A stretch of 64,000 nt of DNA from positions 13,990,631 to 14,054,630 of the forward strand of contig NC_089324.1 of assembly GCF_036669915.1 (NCBI RefSeq), given 5' to 3'. Position 1 is the first letter of the stretch. Each line of letters starts with the position of its first letter. This document shows positions 22,275-34,206 of this stretch, piece after piece. A program made the translations under genes and the position numbers. Source of the DNA: Pocillopora verrucosa. Lineage: Eukaryota; Cnidaria; Anthozoa; Scleractinia; Pocilloporidae. Below the pieces are notes generated by a model, which had not been told where the DNA came from, did not search any database, and worked only from the letters and a program-made list of their open reading frames with translations.

Positions 22275-22637
22275 TAATTTAGTGTTAACAGCAGAGTTGA
22301 AAACGTAAATTGGCCACCGTAAAGAGTAAAAAAGCTGACGTTTCGAGTGTTAGCCCTTGGTCAGAGCGATTGGAGGAATTGTAGGTTGTGTGTGGGTTTA
22401 TATGCAGAATGCGGAGCTATGCTATTGGTGGGAGTATGGTGACGAGAAAACAAGAATAAATTAGTTGAATGAAAAGCGCTCGTTGATACCGTGGAGATTA
22501 AGAGTGCCGATTTGGAAGATAAATTTTTGTTCTAGTGTTTTTGCGGCTAACAAAAGGGTTAACGCTTGAAACGTCGGTTTTTTTACTCTTTACGCTGGCC
22601 AATTTACGTTTTCAACTCAGTTGTTAACACTAAATTA
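22275..22637. mobile_element. MITE-like element with about 85-bp terminal inverted repeats
   Basis: The left end (22275-22362) runs TAATTTAGTGTTAACA, then GTAAATTGGCCACCGTAAAG. The right end (about 22553-22637) is its reverse complement with few changes. No open frame is of transposase size. Related fragments occur at 28380-28470 and 34716-35095, so this is a dispersed family. Confidence 0.75.
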
Positions 22638-22749
22638 CCTGTTATACTCTCCCACCGACGCAGCACCACAGTTACTTACCCCCTTTATTCATTTGCGTAT
22701 AATCAAGTTTTGATTAAAGTTGTCCATTTGCATCAATATCATCAATGCT

Positions 22750-22855
22750 ATGAGGATCTATCACAGATAATTATTATTGTTGTTGTTATTACTATTACTA
22801 ATAATAGTATTATCATTATTATGTAGTAATGATAATAGTAATAATAAAAATAATG
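22750..22855. repeat. Trinucleotide-type AT microsatellite
   Basis: Imperfect ATT/GTT/AAT trinucleotide runs. The second half reads largely as the reverse complement of the first. Confidence 0.7.
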
Positions 22856-23294
22856 CACTTATACGGCGCAAGTTCAACGTAAGTTCTCACATGCCCCTCA
22901 CAGTTCCTTACAAATATCTCAAGATAAAGAAAAAGTAAGACATCTATCGTTGATAGATGAAGACAGCTGTACGCGATGAGGAAATTTTTTTAAATTTTCA
23001 ATTTCTGATACTGACAATATGAATAATAGTATAATTACTTGTCCACTTTCTCTTTAATCGTATTTTAAAGGTATTTTAAAGTAATTTGAACCTGGTACCT
23101 TTCCTATGGCGTGGCCTTGATGGTCAGTAATATCAGGCAACTGTATATAGAATCTCCTTTCCCCAAAAGCCGACTTTTTGAGACTTGATCTTAAATGCCT
23201 GGACACTTCCTGCTGTGTTCTTTTCCACCTCGATCTATTTCGAACAGTAAGGTAAATTACAATACATTTTATAGACCCAACACTTACTCGTTGA

Positions 23295-23368
23295 CTTTGC
23301 TTTGTTTTGTTTTGCTTTGTTTGTTTGTTTTGTTTTGCTTTGTTTGTTTGTTTTGTTTGTTTGTTTTT
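23295..23368. repeat. TTTTG/TTTG low-complexity tract
   Basis: Tandem TTTG and TTTTG motifs with scattered C. They create spurious Phe/Cys/Leu-rich or Lys/Gln-rich frames on the two strands. Confidence 0.8.
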
Positions 23369-24805
23369 TTCAATCAGGAAAAGTTTTGTGGAATAGAAAG
23401 AACTACAATATAAACGGGTTGCACTGTTGCGAAAATCATTTCGTTTCACAGCACCCTACCTTAAATGACGGGAACATGGCCACTTCCCTCACAATGATCT
23501 GTGCTGGACAGGCCAGTTTCTTTGTAAGTTGTGGGACTCTGTAGGAATGGCCCCTCCATAATGATTTCCAGATTTCATCTTCGAGACGAAAAGTAAAGAT
23601 AGCAGTAGAAACTATTTATTAAACCTTTTTATTCAAATCAAGAGCTGTTGCATTAAAGTTTTCGATGTTTAAGTTTGGAGATTTTGCTTCTCACCCTTGT
23701 TTTTTCTCCTTAGATGCGCTTCTTCAACGCCATTTTTCTGTCTTTTCCCTGATGGCAGTCACATACGGGGTGTTCCGATAATCATAAAAGGAATGCCGTC
23801 GAAATTTAATTTCGGTCCATTGACAGGCTGCGGATCTTCCCAGAAAATTCTGTGGTTCGGTGCGGATCTCTATCAAAAAGTACAAATCAGATTAACTACT
23901 TGCGACAGACGTCTCTGCTACTGAAGCTTGCTATTCGGGCTACGGAAGAAGTCGACAAGCACTCAAAGAAACAGCCTTTATGCCTTAGCGCGGTTGATAA
24001 TTCAATGAAATAGGATACGACTTTATACCTCAGTCTACAGTGTTGTTGAATTATAAATGAATGCATCCAGATATATTGCATGGATTACGTTTCAAACAAA
24101 AAATATACATTTCCTTTTTTTTTTTTACCTTTATTGGTAGAACTCTGACATAAGAAGTTCGCGTTTAATATTTGTGGTCAAGTCTTGTTCTCCTGTTTGT
24201 CTGACCTTAACCTAAATACCTTTAAGTGGATGTTAAATGAAACAGCGACCCTTAGGTAGATGTTTTCGAATGTTAATTTGGTAATTAATTTTTTGGAAGA
24301 AAAAACTTTCCTTTCTTTGTTTGTCTGACCTTCCATGAAAAATATTTAATTACAATTTAATTTCCTTTAACCGACTCTGAACTGCTTTATTTTCACTACA
24401 AAATTAGGACTGCAGCTTACATTTCCGCCCGAAATATTTTGGAGCTTTGAGCAATGCGAACTTCGTTGTCGTTTGTGGCTTCAAATAATTCTTTTAACGT
24501 TCTCAAAATCATAGACGTAACCATAATTCGCAGAAATCGTAAAATCGAAGTTTACCGCTATTTTTCGACAACGCGGCAGTTTTCGTCGTGACATCGAGAC
24601 AGTTCATTTAGTTCACGGTTGATTTTTAACGTTTCAACTTCCGGTAAATTCGTGCCGCCCGAAAATTTTCGTAACGCAACACCCAAAGCCGTGACCTTCT
24701 TCTGGTCGATGTTACTTTGACGCGACCTTTCTTCTGGTCCCCGGGTCTCGTGACTCCCGTGGTCACGCGCAAAGGCATAGCTAATAATGAAGGCGTGAAG
24801 AGAAG

Positions 24806-27800
24806 ATGGCGGCCTCTCCATTTGAGATTTCTGTCGTGAAAGAGAGTTGTTCACAGCTTGGAGAAGGCCCCCATTGGGACGAGACGACACAACGGCTCAT
24901 ATGGGTGGATATTCTGGGGCATAGCGTTCATCTACTTGATACTGTAACGGGAAAGGTGAGATAATTTTATGAGCCTCTGTGTTTAATGATGTATGAAAAC
25001 AACCTGCCCTACGCTTTGTGGTAGTTGACGTTTGACATGACATAAAGTGAGTATTATAAAGGTAACACCTTTGGAAAGATTTCCGTATAACTTCATTTCG
25101 GTCGTCTCTTTTTAACCCTTTGTTAGTGAAGATTTCGGTCGTAAGTTAAATAGGGGATGAGGTTGTAGTTACGCTTTGTTGATCGAAAAAAAATGGGACC
25201 TACGTCTTTGTTGTTCATCATTTGCAAAATTATCTGCTTCAATATTTTACGCCTTGCGACAATTTTGTTCCTTCTTAGTTTGCGATTTTTTATTTCGTGT
25301 AAATCTCTGATCATGTATTTTGTGATATCGAAATCTGCCGGGTGAGTTTTCTTCAGCTGGTTTTGCTTTAAGGGTTAAGGTAACGCACAGATCCATTTGA
25401 AGCTTCAATTCTCCCTCTCTCCTGAGCAAACCCCAGGCTTTTTACTGCTGTCTGTGCCCAAAGGGTGAGGAGTTTGAATTTGTTTTAATAGGGGAATTTA
25501 AAGGTTAAAGAGTCTCCTTTCAAGAGGAAATGGCTAAGAAAGACAATTTTCTCATCATAGAATGATGCTTACAAGTGAGACCAAACAGCAGTACCAAAAA
25601 CTAATACATTGGATCACCAAATATTGGGTAGGGCATTTTGAATGCAATTTTGGCCCAGGGGAGGTGTTAAATTGAACAAGCCAATCTCCAAAAGTTCAAT
25701 GCCAGGGAGGGTTGCATGGGGGTGGAGGGAGAGGGAGGTTGTTGAAGCTTTGAATTGATTGATGCATAACAACCTTCTGATGTGTTCTATCTTTAGGATG
25801 TAAAATATCATTTTGATGGACCAGTTGGAGCAGGTAAATGAAAACCATAACTCAGTTGTAATTAAAATGCAACTTCTCCCATCACTGTCAATCTGTTATC
25901 CAACAATCAGCTGATGAGAATGAATAAACATATCTTTTAAATAATGTATGGTAACAAAATATTGTATAATAGCTAGAGGGCAGTTTGAAGTATAAATTTC
26001 ATTTCTTAAGGAGATTAACATGTAACTTCTCCCTATAATATCTATATATTATCTAGCAAACAGGTAATGAGAATACTTAAACTTATCTGATAGAAGTTAT
26101 TTTGATCTAACACCAACTTCTCATTACTAATCTACAAGGAAATCTGTAGCAGCTAGAAGGGAGAATTAACAATCAGATCTTGGAGTTAATCTAACCTTTA
26201 TCTATGAAGTAGCAAGAATGGCTACATAGGAATCCTTCAGAACTTTCATAGGAATATATTTAATTAATGCTAAAATATGACAGTTTTATTGGATGGATTA
26301 AGAACAGTTTATTTTTAGACTTTAAAAAGAAGTTTGTTTTTCTAACGGAGAGTTTCAATGAGATCTTTAACAAGAGGGCACCAGAATTATGACAAGAGGT
26401 CTTGCTAAGCATAAGGGTCCCTGGACATGCACTCAGTAAAGACTTCTTTATAAGGAGACTGTTGGATAGTTTTCTAGAAAAGACAAGGACAGTAGTATAC
26501 ATTTTTATACATTCAATGAGATAAGCGTACATTGAATTTGGGAAATCAGTGCCTGGAAAGTCATCTCGCAGCAGGTCATACAATAATCAGGTCAAGGACA
26601 CTCAAGGTCATGGTTAATCATGTCATGCGTGACCACAGTGCATGATTTCTATGGGTAATCATGTAAAGCTTGTGTGCTTTGTGTTGCTTGCCGAGTTATA
26701 TATTTTTACACATATAGAAATAAATTATCAGTTCCACTTACTACCATGACCATTTGTTTTTTGTTTAGTGTATAATAAAACAATACATGTAATTAGATTA
26801 AGTTTTTGTGATATCCAGAATTATCAAGGTCTCCATGAGGGTTATCAGCCTCAGCCTTTGGCTTCCTCTGATAACCCCTACCTCAACCTAGATTATTCTG
26901 GATATCAAAAAAACCATCTTACAGTAATTGTTTAAAAAATGATAAAGCAGCTGGGCAAAGTTCAGTCCACAGCTGGTCAGCTTTTTCACTGCTCAGCCCT
27001 TAATGAGACCCTTGAATTTAAGTTAATACTGTTCAACAGATTTATCATTACTTTTCAAATTTATTTTAACTCTTTAACCCTTGAACTCCCATGAGTGACC
27101 AAGAGAGAATTTCTCCTTACAATATCAATACGATATCAACCAGACAAGTGATGAGAATAAAGAAAAATATCAATTTGGGGGTAATTAATAAATACTATAT
27201 TAAATTCTCTGAACTGACGTTATAAGAATGGTATTGTTGACAGTAAGGAGAATTACAAATTTGATCCGGGAGTTACAAGGTTAAACCCTGAGAGTGATCA
27301 GCATGTGATTTCTCCTTACAGTCATACTGCTGAATCATTCATTAAGATCATGATAATGAGAATAATCGAAATGATCACCAACTTAAGAAGCTTTGATTGC
27401 GTGACAAATTCTCCTTGCCAACACTATAAGAAATGTATGGAAAAATATATTGGAAAGAGTATGGAGAACATGGATACTGATGTTTTGGTTAAGGTTGTCA
27501 ATTATTCTCTACTTTAGCTGTGCCAAGGAAAAGAGGTGGTTCTTTGTTGGTGGCAGTCAATAGAGATTTTATATTCCTTGATCTTGAGGTTAGGACCATG
27601 AATTATTTGAATATGTTTATTAAGTTACATGTAAGTGCTTTGCTTTCAAAAAAAGAGTGTTTTTAATTTCTAATTTACATTATATTCTGATTTTGTTTTG
27701 CCAAATATTCACCATGTAGCATGCTCCTACATATAAATTTTGAAAAGAGTGATTTTTCCAGCAAGAATTACAGTATGTGCTGAAAAATTGCACCTCTGCT

Positions 27801-30800
27801 CTATCAGATTTCATCAAGAGAATCAGTTTTTTATTTCATGCCTACTGAGATTTACATGTACACTGCAAAGTGTACATATAACAAAGCACTTCACATATAG
27901 TCCCTCAGGAAACTAGTTAGTTTTGTTTTCCCGAGAGTCCTGATGTTTCCCTCAATGTCATCTCAGGAAAGATCAGGACTCTTGGGAAAACAAAACTAAC
28001 TGTTTCCCTCACAACCACACATTAAGTGTATAATATTCTCTTGATTGTATTTAGCCTGTAATCATACCCTCATCATAAGCCCTTCAACAAAAGCATTTCT
28101 TCCCTAGTGGGAAATTGAGAGGCCTTGAATGATATGAGTTGGTGAGAGATCCACAAGGGTCTAGCGCTGACAATTGTTAGTGCTGCACCCCCCCTGACAA
28201 ACCTCTACCTGACTCCTCTGATATTTTCTCAAGGGCTGAGAAACACATGTCTTCAGTGCAGTGCTAATGAACAAAAGATCTACTATCTTAAGGTTCTTTG
28301 GATCATAGCTAACAGTGCACTGGAAACCTGAAATGGCTCAAAACAAGCATCAGAAAATTCATAAACAATGCACCCTGATGAAGGGCTAAAGCCTAAAAGG
28401 TCAGCTTTATAAACTCTTAAAGGAGGCCAATTTACATTATCAACTCAGTCCATGAAGCAAAATTATCTTCTAATACTTCCTGCAGATGCAGAGTCACAAC
28501 TTCTTTAGCTTCTGAAAAGGGTAAGTTGCTAAAGAAGCTGTGACGCCTGAAGGAATTTGAAGCCTGATTATCAAAAATGTTTGTTCGCTGTCTAAGAAAT
28601 CAATATTTCATCGACGCACTCTAGTACCCATTGTGATAAATATGTTTAACAGACAAACATCCATTTCAATCACTTATTTCTCAGACAGGACAAAAGGAAG
28701 TGGTAGCTTCAGTTGATAGTGAGTATTGCTTAAGAAGTGCCTCAAGTTTGTATTTTGTAATTCTTTTTTCTTTTAGTTAACTGTGCTTCAATTGAATACT
28801 AAATAGTCTATATTAAAAAGATATATATATATATTAAAAATGTATTATTGTGAAATCAAAACATTATTATTCTAAAAACAATTTTTACCACTTTTGCATT
28901 TAGAGGACAAGCCAGAAAATCGTTTCAATGATGGAAAATGTGATCCAGTAAGTATTTTCACTTTGCAAAATATGGACATATTTATGCCATAAACTGAATC
29001 AAATTTGTTAAAATAAAGCAAAAGCTGTTGTTTCTTGTCTGATATTACTAAAATATAATTAATATCAATTTTTCTTGGATTTTTTTTCAGGCTGGGCGAT
29101 TTTGGGCAGGTAAATCACATGGAAAATACTTTATATTTAATATGTCCAGGATTATTCCGTGTTCCGGTTCTGGCATATGTGACTGTGTTGTATACATTCA
29201 TAAACTGTCTAATATGTTAAATTACTAAATAAGTAAATAAAGTGCGGGTAAACTTGGAAGGTAAAACGTCAAGATGAGACCTTTCGTGAAGTAGAGAGTC
29301 ATGCAATAATTTGTCTTTAGTAACGTAACACTTTATCTACAAACACACCCTTAGCCTATACCAGTAGAAGGAAGAAAGAAATGAGAATTTGATTCTTCTT
29401 GTCTTAACAGGTACCATGGGTCCAGAAGAAAGGCCAGTGTGTGTAAAACCACATCAAGGATCCCTGGTATTGAACATGTGACTTAATCATAATGATAGCG
29501 GAGCTGTGACTGCGTGCATCACGCGTGCAGTGTAGCTCCATACTTAATAACATTTTATTCCTTCTAATAAGTGGCCTTGTGAGGAATAATGGCGGCTATG
29601 CTGGTACGATAAGAAAGGAAATAAAGTTAGCGATATTTAGGGTGAGTAGGGGCTGGCTAGGATTCCTTTAAAGGGGGGGGGATTCCCAGCGACGAATTTC
29701 CACGAGCCTAATGTGATGTGACTTATGCCGCTACTCTACCTTAGGTATAAGCGGTCTCGTAATCATGCGGCGGGGAAGACTGACTATGCGTGCTTTGAAG
29801 ATTGCTGACTCGGCTCCGCGTGTTTTTCGGATGTCTTAAGTTTGCCTGCGTAGCTAACGGTTTTGTGTACGTTTTGAGGCGTCAAGCAGTGGAGCCGTGA
29901 TGACCAGCAACGAAGCCGCGTGAGGCTTGGGTCTCGCTTGTTTTAAAGAGCACAAAAAACGGCCGGCTTCACTGGCTAACCTGAAGTATACGATTTGATT
30001 AAAAGGAAAAAAGTATCTTTTTTTCCTTTTTTCCCACAAAGGAAGAAAGGGGGCTCACAGAACACCCCATTACTCTCTTCGGACACCCCCTGTGGATTGA
30101 TTGGTTGAAAATCCAACTAGCCCTTGCTTATTGCTGAAGAACAGCAAAGCTGTAGCCACTCCTTAGTTTACTCTTTGCATTTCCTACCAGCTCATCTGTC
30201 CAGTTTATATGTGAGACCTATTCCACCTCCTAAACCCCACTACTGCCGCGTTCCACTCTTGTTTTGATATTCTGCCTCAACTTGTTTCTCAGTTCTCTTT
30301 AGATTGCAATATGGCTGTACGAAGTTTGGTTGACAAGGTTAGTTGATGACAAACAGTTCAATATAGTTTTGCACAAATATGCTCTGGATTACGGTCGCAG
30401 TAATAGTATCCTAAAACTAGAACATGTGATTGTAACAAGGTGGGACAGTATAAACTGAACGGATTAGTTTATTGATAATTAAAGCACATTTCTAGTTAAT
30501 GTTGATGTTTTACAAAAGTAATTGACGCGTGCGGAAAGCATGAATTTCCAGTAGCGCGATGAAAAGGCTTGAACAGAAATCCTCTCCCTTCTGAAAATTA
30601 AATGAATGAAAGCAATTTAAGATTTTAACATTTTTTGGACTTGAAACGTGTTGTGAGAGAAACGCGAAGGAAAAAGATCCTACTGGGGAAAGTATGCAGC
30701 TCAAAAGCACGACGTGAAGCGGATATTTTGTATCTTCCTGGACGTTAAGTTAGTTTCCATTCTTCCATTTAATATTATTAGATTTATCTACTAATTTACC

Positions 30801-33013
30801 GTATTGCCTTCTTGTATTTACATATTCTGTTGTTAGCTCTCAATATCCAATGGTATTGCTTGGACTCCAGACAAAAAGACGCTTTATCACGTTGACAGCT
30901 TTGAAAAGTAAGTACTAGTGAACTGCCAGAAAAACTTGAAAAAGTTATTTTGGCAATATGCGCTGGAATAGCCTTTTTTGAACAGGAGGATCAATAATAT
31001 TTCAAATCGCTTCACGTTAGAGATCACCTTAGATTATTTAACCGTAGATAAAAAGTCACCCCGAGATAAACATTTCTTATTACAGGGTTTGGTGAGTAGT
31101 ATCGCTGAAACTGTATTTGTACGAGTTGCGCTGCATTTTGACGCCGAATACGCAAGGCAAGGCAAGGCAAAACATAAAGAACGAGTAAAAACACCCAGCG
31201 ATACGCGAACCAAAATGTCTAATAAGTTATCTATAATCCAGTTGCTTTATTTTATGTGCATTTCATATATGGCATTTCTTACTAGATACAGCCGTCCGAT
31301 TGAACAGATTTTTTTCCGGAACAAAATGACCAACTGTTTAAAGATCAAGTGATATTTGTACTGGATTCGTGCGTTTTTTGTACCCTGCTTAATACAGATG
31401 GATAATAATTCCAAATATTATTACGAGACAGTTAAATATTGCAAGTGTACTTTTTTTTGATCCTATAGCAAAATCGACGCTTTTGATTATGACGAATTAA
31501 GCGGCGTGATATCTAATAGAAGAAATGTTATAATAGTGGACCATTCCCTTGGGGTAAGTTATTAGCTTAGACCTTGTTTTGAGACTCTAGCGAGCAACTT
31601 CATCTTTCCAAAACTATCTTCCAGTGTGCGGAAAACTCGACTATGGACGCCGCCATTTTTAAAATACCTCAGTAACCGGGCTAAGCACAAATTAAGCAAA
31701 GCTCAATTGGCAGGATTCATACTACCCGGAGCACAAACAGCTGTTGCTCTTGTTATCGTAAAAGTTTTTGGCGGTTTCATCCCATGAAAAGCTCGCCTCA
31801 TGACAACTTCGCCCTCTACCGGTTAGCCCCCAATTCGTATCGTTACAGCGAAAGACCCAACGTGGTCCTTTCGTCCTAAAAGGAACATATTTTCCGATGG
31901 AATGCCGGGAAATAACCTACGAGGTACTAGCACCTCATGTAAGAGTAGTAGCAGTGCCTCTAGTTGCTTCCTGGTGCCACAGAAACCAGGAAAGATATGG
32001 GCAATGTAGCTGGCATTTGGCTCGCATGCAGATGTCTGTTATAAAATCTTGTTTTTGTTTCAGGCTCCAGATGGAATGACCATTGATGAAGATGGAATGT
32101 TATGGGTTGCTATGTACAACGGATGGAAGGCGAGTATTCATTTGAAGATATGAGTGTTCTCTACTTTTAAGGCGACTGAAGGCGACTTAGCGTCCCAGAG
32201 TAGGCATAAAACATTTTGCTAAGAGCATAACTACTCGTCTCACAAAATCCGATGATTAATCCCCCTTCAGCTGCCTGAAAGTCAGATAAGGTCTGACTAG
32301 ATGGGCCACTTTTTTCGATCATCGTTTTTTTATACCATTATCAAGAATTACTTTATGTTTCCCCGTCGTTGAATTTAAAACGGTATATATATATACATAT
32401 TTTTGCAGGTGGCAAAGTTTAATCCTTGTAGTGGAGAATACTTGACCCATGTAGATCTTCCAATAGCTAAAGTTACCTCTTGCTGCTGGGCCGGCACCAA
32501 TTATGATGAACTGTTAGTCACTAGTGAAAGGTTAGTCGTAGCTCAGGGCCTTGCAGAGTCTCTGAGGATTTGCGCTGAATCATGGAGTGATAAAGTAAAA
32601 CGAGGAAGGGAAATTCTCACCAAAATGGTGTGAGGTATGAGAAGACCATTGTGAAAGGTCTTTGCTCCGACTCTTTTGCTTAGGTAGCAGTCTTAGACGT
32701 TTTTCTTGAACTCAGCGAGAGTCACGTGGACTGCATGCCGTATGAATGAAAGTCGCGTAAAGACGTGGGGCGAGAAGAATCAAAAATGTGACAGCATGGG
32801 AGGGAAGGGATAGGTTCTTTTTCTTCTTCATTGTCACTTCTCTTTCCTTTTATTTTCTTTTTTTTTCTTTTTATTCCTAACTTAAATCTTTCTCTAAATT
32901 TTAGTGCTCGCTTGACGCCAGAAGAAAAACAACAACAGCCCTTGGCAGGTTCGATTTTCCGAGTGAAAAATTTAGGTACCACAGGCTCACCAGCAGTTGC
33001 TTTCCATGGTTAA
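24806..33013 (+). CDS. RGN: Regucalcin / SMP-30 family protein, paralogue 1 (13 exons)
   Basis: Exons: 24806-24955, 25797-25833, 27518-27588, 28685-28718, 28904-28947, 29091-29109, 29411-29466, 30293-30337, 30837-30907, 31469-31553, 32064-32129, 32409-32530, 32905-33013. They join in phase to 302 residues; vertebrate regucalcin has 299. An in-frame TGA at 24788 supports the ATG. The protein is a six-bladed beta-propeller Ca2+-binding lactonase. Metal ligands of the family are present: Glu20 (LGEGP), Asn157 (ISNG) and Asp207 (PDGM), with RFNDGKCDP and KIDAFDYD as further signatures. The likely role is sugar-lactone hydrolysis and calcium handling in the cytosol. Intron 11 (32130-32408) begins GC, a GC-AG intron. 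Exons 6 and 7 are one exon in paralogue 2. Confidence 0.93.
26010..26200. repeat. Short interspersed element in an intron (GGGTTAA superfamily, second subtype)
   Basis: It shares AACATGTAACTTCTCCCT, ATCTACAAGGAAATCTGTAGCAG and GGGAGAATTAACAATCAGATC with the copy at 37096-37300. It lies in the second intron of regucalcin 1. Confidence 0.6.
26801..26915. mobile_element. Compact palindromic element in an intron
   Basis: Outer arms of about 30 bp (GTTTTTGTGATATCCAGAAT against ATTCTGGATATCAAAAAAAC) enclose an inner hairpin, GGGTTATCAG to CTGATAACCC. Total length is about 115 bp. It looks like a miniature foldback element or a solo double hairpin. Confidence 0.65.
27070..27285. repeat. GGGTTAA-family element in an intron (copy 5)
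   Basis: It begins TTTAACCCTTGAACTCCCATG and ends GATCCGGGAGTTACAAGGTTAAA, which are inverted ends. It is directly abutted by a second element. Confidence 0.65.
27286..27512. repeat. GGGTTAA-family element abutting the previous copy (copy 6)
   Basis: It starts CCCTGAGAGTGATCAGCATG and continues with ATCACCAACTTAAGAAGC and AAATTCTCCTTGCCAACAC, the subfamily of 12244-12452. It runs up to the acceptor of regucalcin exon 3 (27518), so the last bases of the intron, including the splice acceptor, lie at its edge. Confidence 0.6.
27903..28010. mobile_element. Foldback element with about 40-bp arms
   Basis: The left arm 27903-27944 (TTAGTTTTGTTTTCCCGAGA) and right arm 27971-28010 (reverse complement with few changes) flank a 26-bp spacer. 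It sits in the third intron of regucalcin 1. Confidence 0.75.
28375..28500. repeat. End fragment of the 22275-type MITE
   Basis: GCCAATTTACATTATCAACTC and a GATGCAGAGTCACAAC segment match the right ends of the elements near 22.6 kb and 35.0 kb. Only one end is present. Confidence 0.5.
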
Positions 33014-34206
33014 ATACATGAAAGCTGTTTTATACATGAAAAGGAGTATAAATGGGGTTTTCATAAATTTTTGATACCTTTCGAAAGCGATGAAAGTGTT
33101 TTAGGAAATTTTTTTTATTACAACTGAGTCTGTTAGTTACAAAAAAAAAATTTGCTCACGAGTCCACGAAGTGTATTTAAAAGAATTGAAGAAACATTCT
33201 AGGGCTAGTATTATTAAAATTGGTCTTTTTAAGAAGTTTGTCTTGTCAGATATTTTTCAGCCATCGAAATTCGGTGCGGCTTGCAAACTGGCCACGGCGA
33301 GGAAATTTATAACAGAGTCAAGTTGCATGTATTTGATTACTAATAAAGTGGTGAATTCGAAGTCTGTATACAAGACCGCCTTTCATATGTACTGGTGCAC
33401 TCCCCTGTTCCTTTCGCGTGAAACGGACCTGCTTCTCTGAAATCTAATTAGTTATCAGTCCGACTCGAAAAGCTTCTACGAACGTGACAAATGTTTCACA
33501 GCCTTCTTTCGCAAGATAGCTTCATCAAGAGGAGCTTATTCGATATTTTCCCCTTTTGACTGTTAGAAACTCAAGAATTCCTTAGTGGGGCCATTTTATC
33601 TTCATAATGGTTTTTGATTCTATTCAGATCCAGACTCTATGCAGAGTGAATGCGCTTCATACGAGTACAGAGGAGTAATCACGTGGTCAGGACGCTAGGG
33701 GGTTGTCGCGAATGCTGGGAAGGTTGTTCTTTAGATCGTTTTTGGCGGGAATTACCACGCATTCACTCACGCGTTCTGCTAAGTGTCCATGTTTTCGTCA
33801 TTTTATCTAATGTTGAAAGAAAACTTGTGTTTACATATGACTTTCTCATTACTAAAAGATGCGGAAGCGGGTCGAGAACTAAAAGGCTAGTTGGTTGGGG
33901 GTCAATGGAGTAAAAAGGTAACTGAATTACAACTTTTCAGGTAGGAAATTTCAAGAAGTTGTTTAGTTTGGTTGCTCGGTCGTCGATATTTGGGCAAATT
34001 CAATGGTTCAAAAGCTTCCTAAAATTTTTCCTGCGTTGTAAATGTATAAGTAAGTTTTACGTGAAGAAAACCATCGACAAAGTCTTGATTTTTGATGAAT
34101 TCACCGATACTTCACTATTTGGATGCTAATTTCCTTAGAGGAGACAAGGTTGCTTCTCTGCACCTTAATTCTAGTGCCCGGTCTCTCTCAGTTCAGCCTC
34201 TACAAT
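33014..34206. other. Spacer between the two regucalcin genes
   Basis: About 1.2 kb containing the 3' flank of gene 1 and the 5' flank of gene 2. No other gene is supported; short frames such as 33171-33440 and 33650-33913 carry no motif. I see no canonical AATAAA close to the gene 1 stop. Confidence 0.45.

Noticed and set aside
23054-23544. Cys/Leu/Phe-rich and Lys/Gln-rich frames near 23.3 kb
   Set aside because: They are low-complexity translations of TTTTG repeats.
24558-24890. Minus-strand 110-codon frame over regucalcin exon 1
   Set aside because: It overlaps a well-supported exon on the other strand, with no motif.
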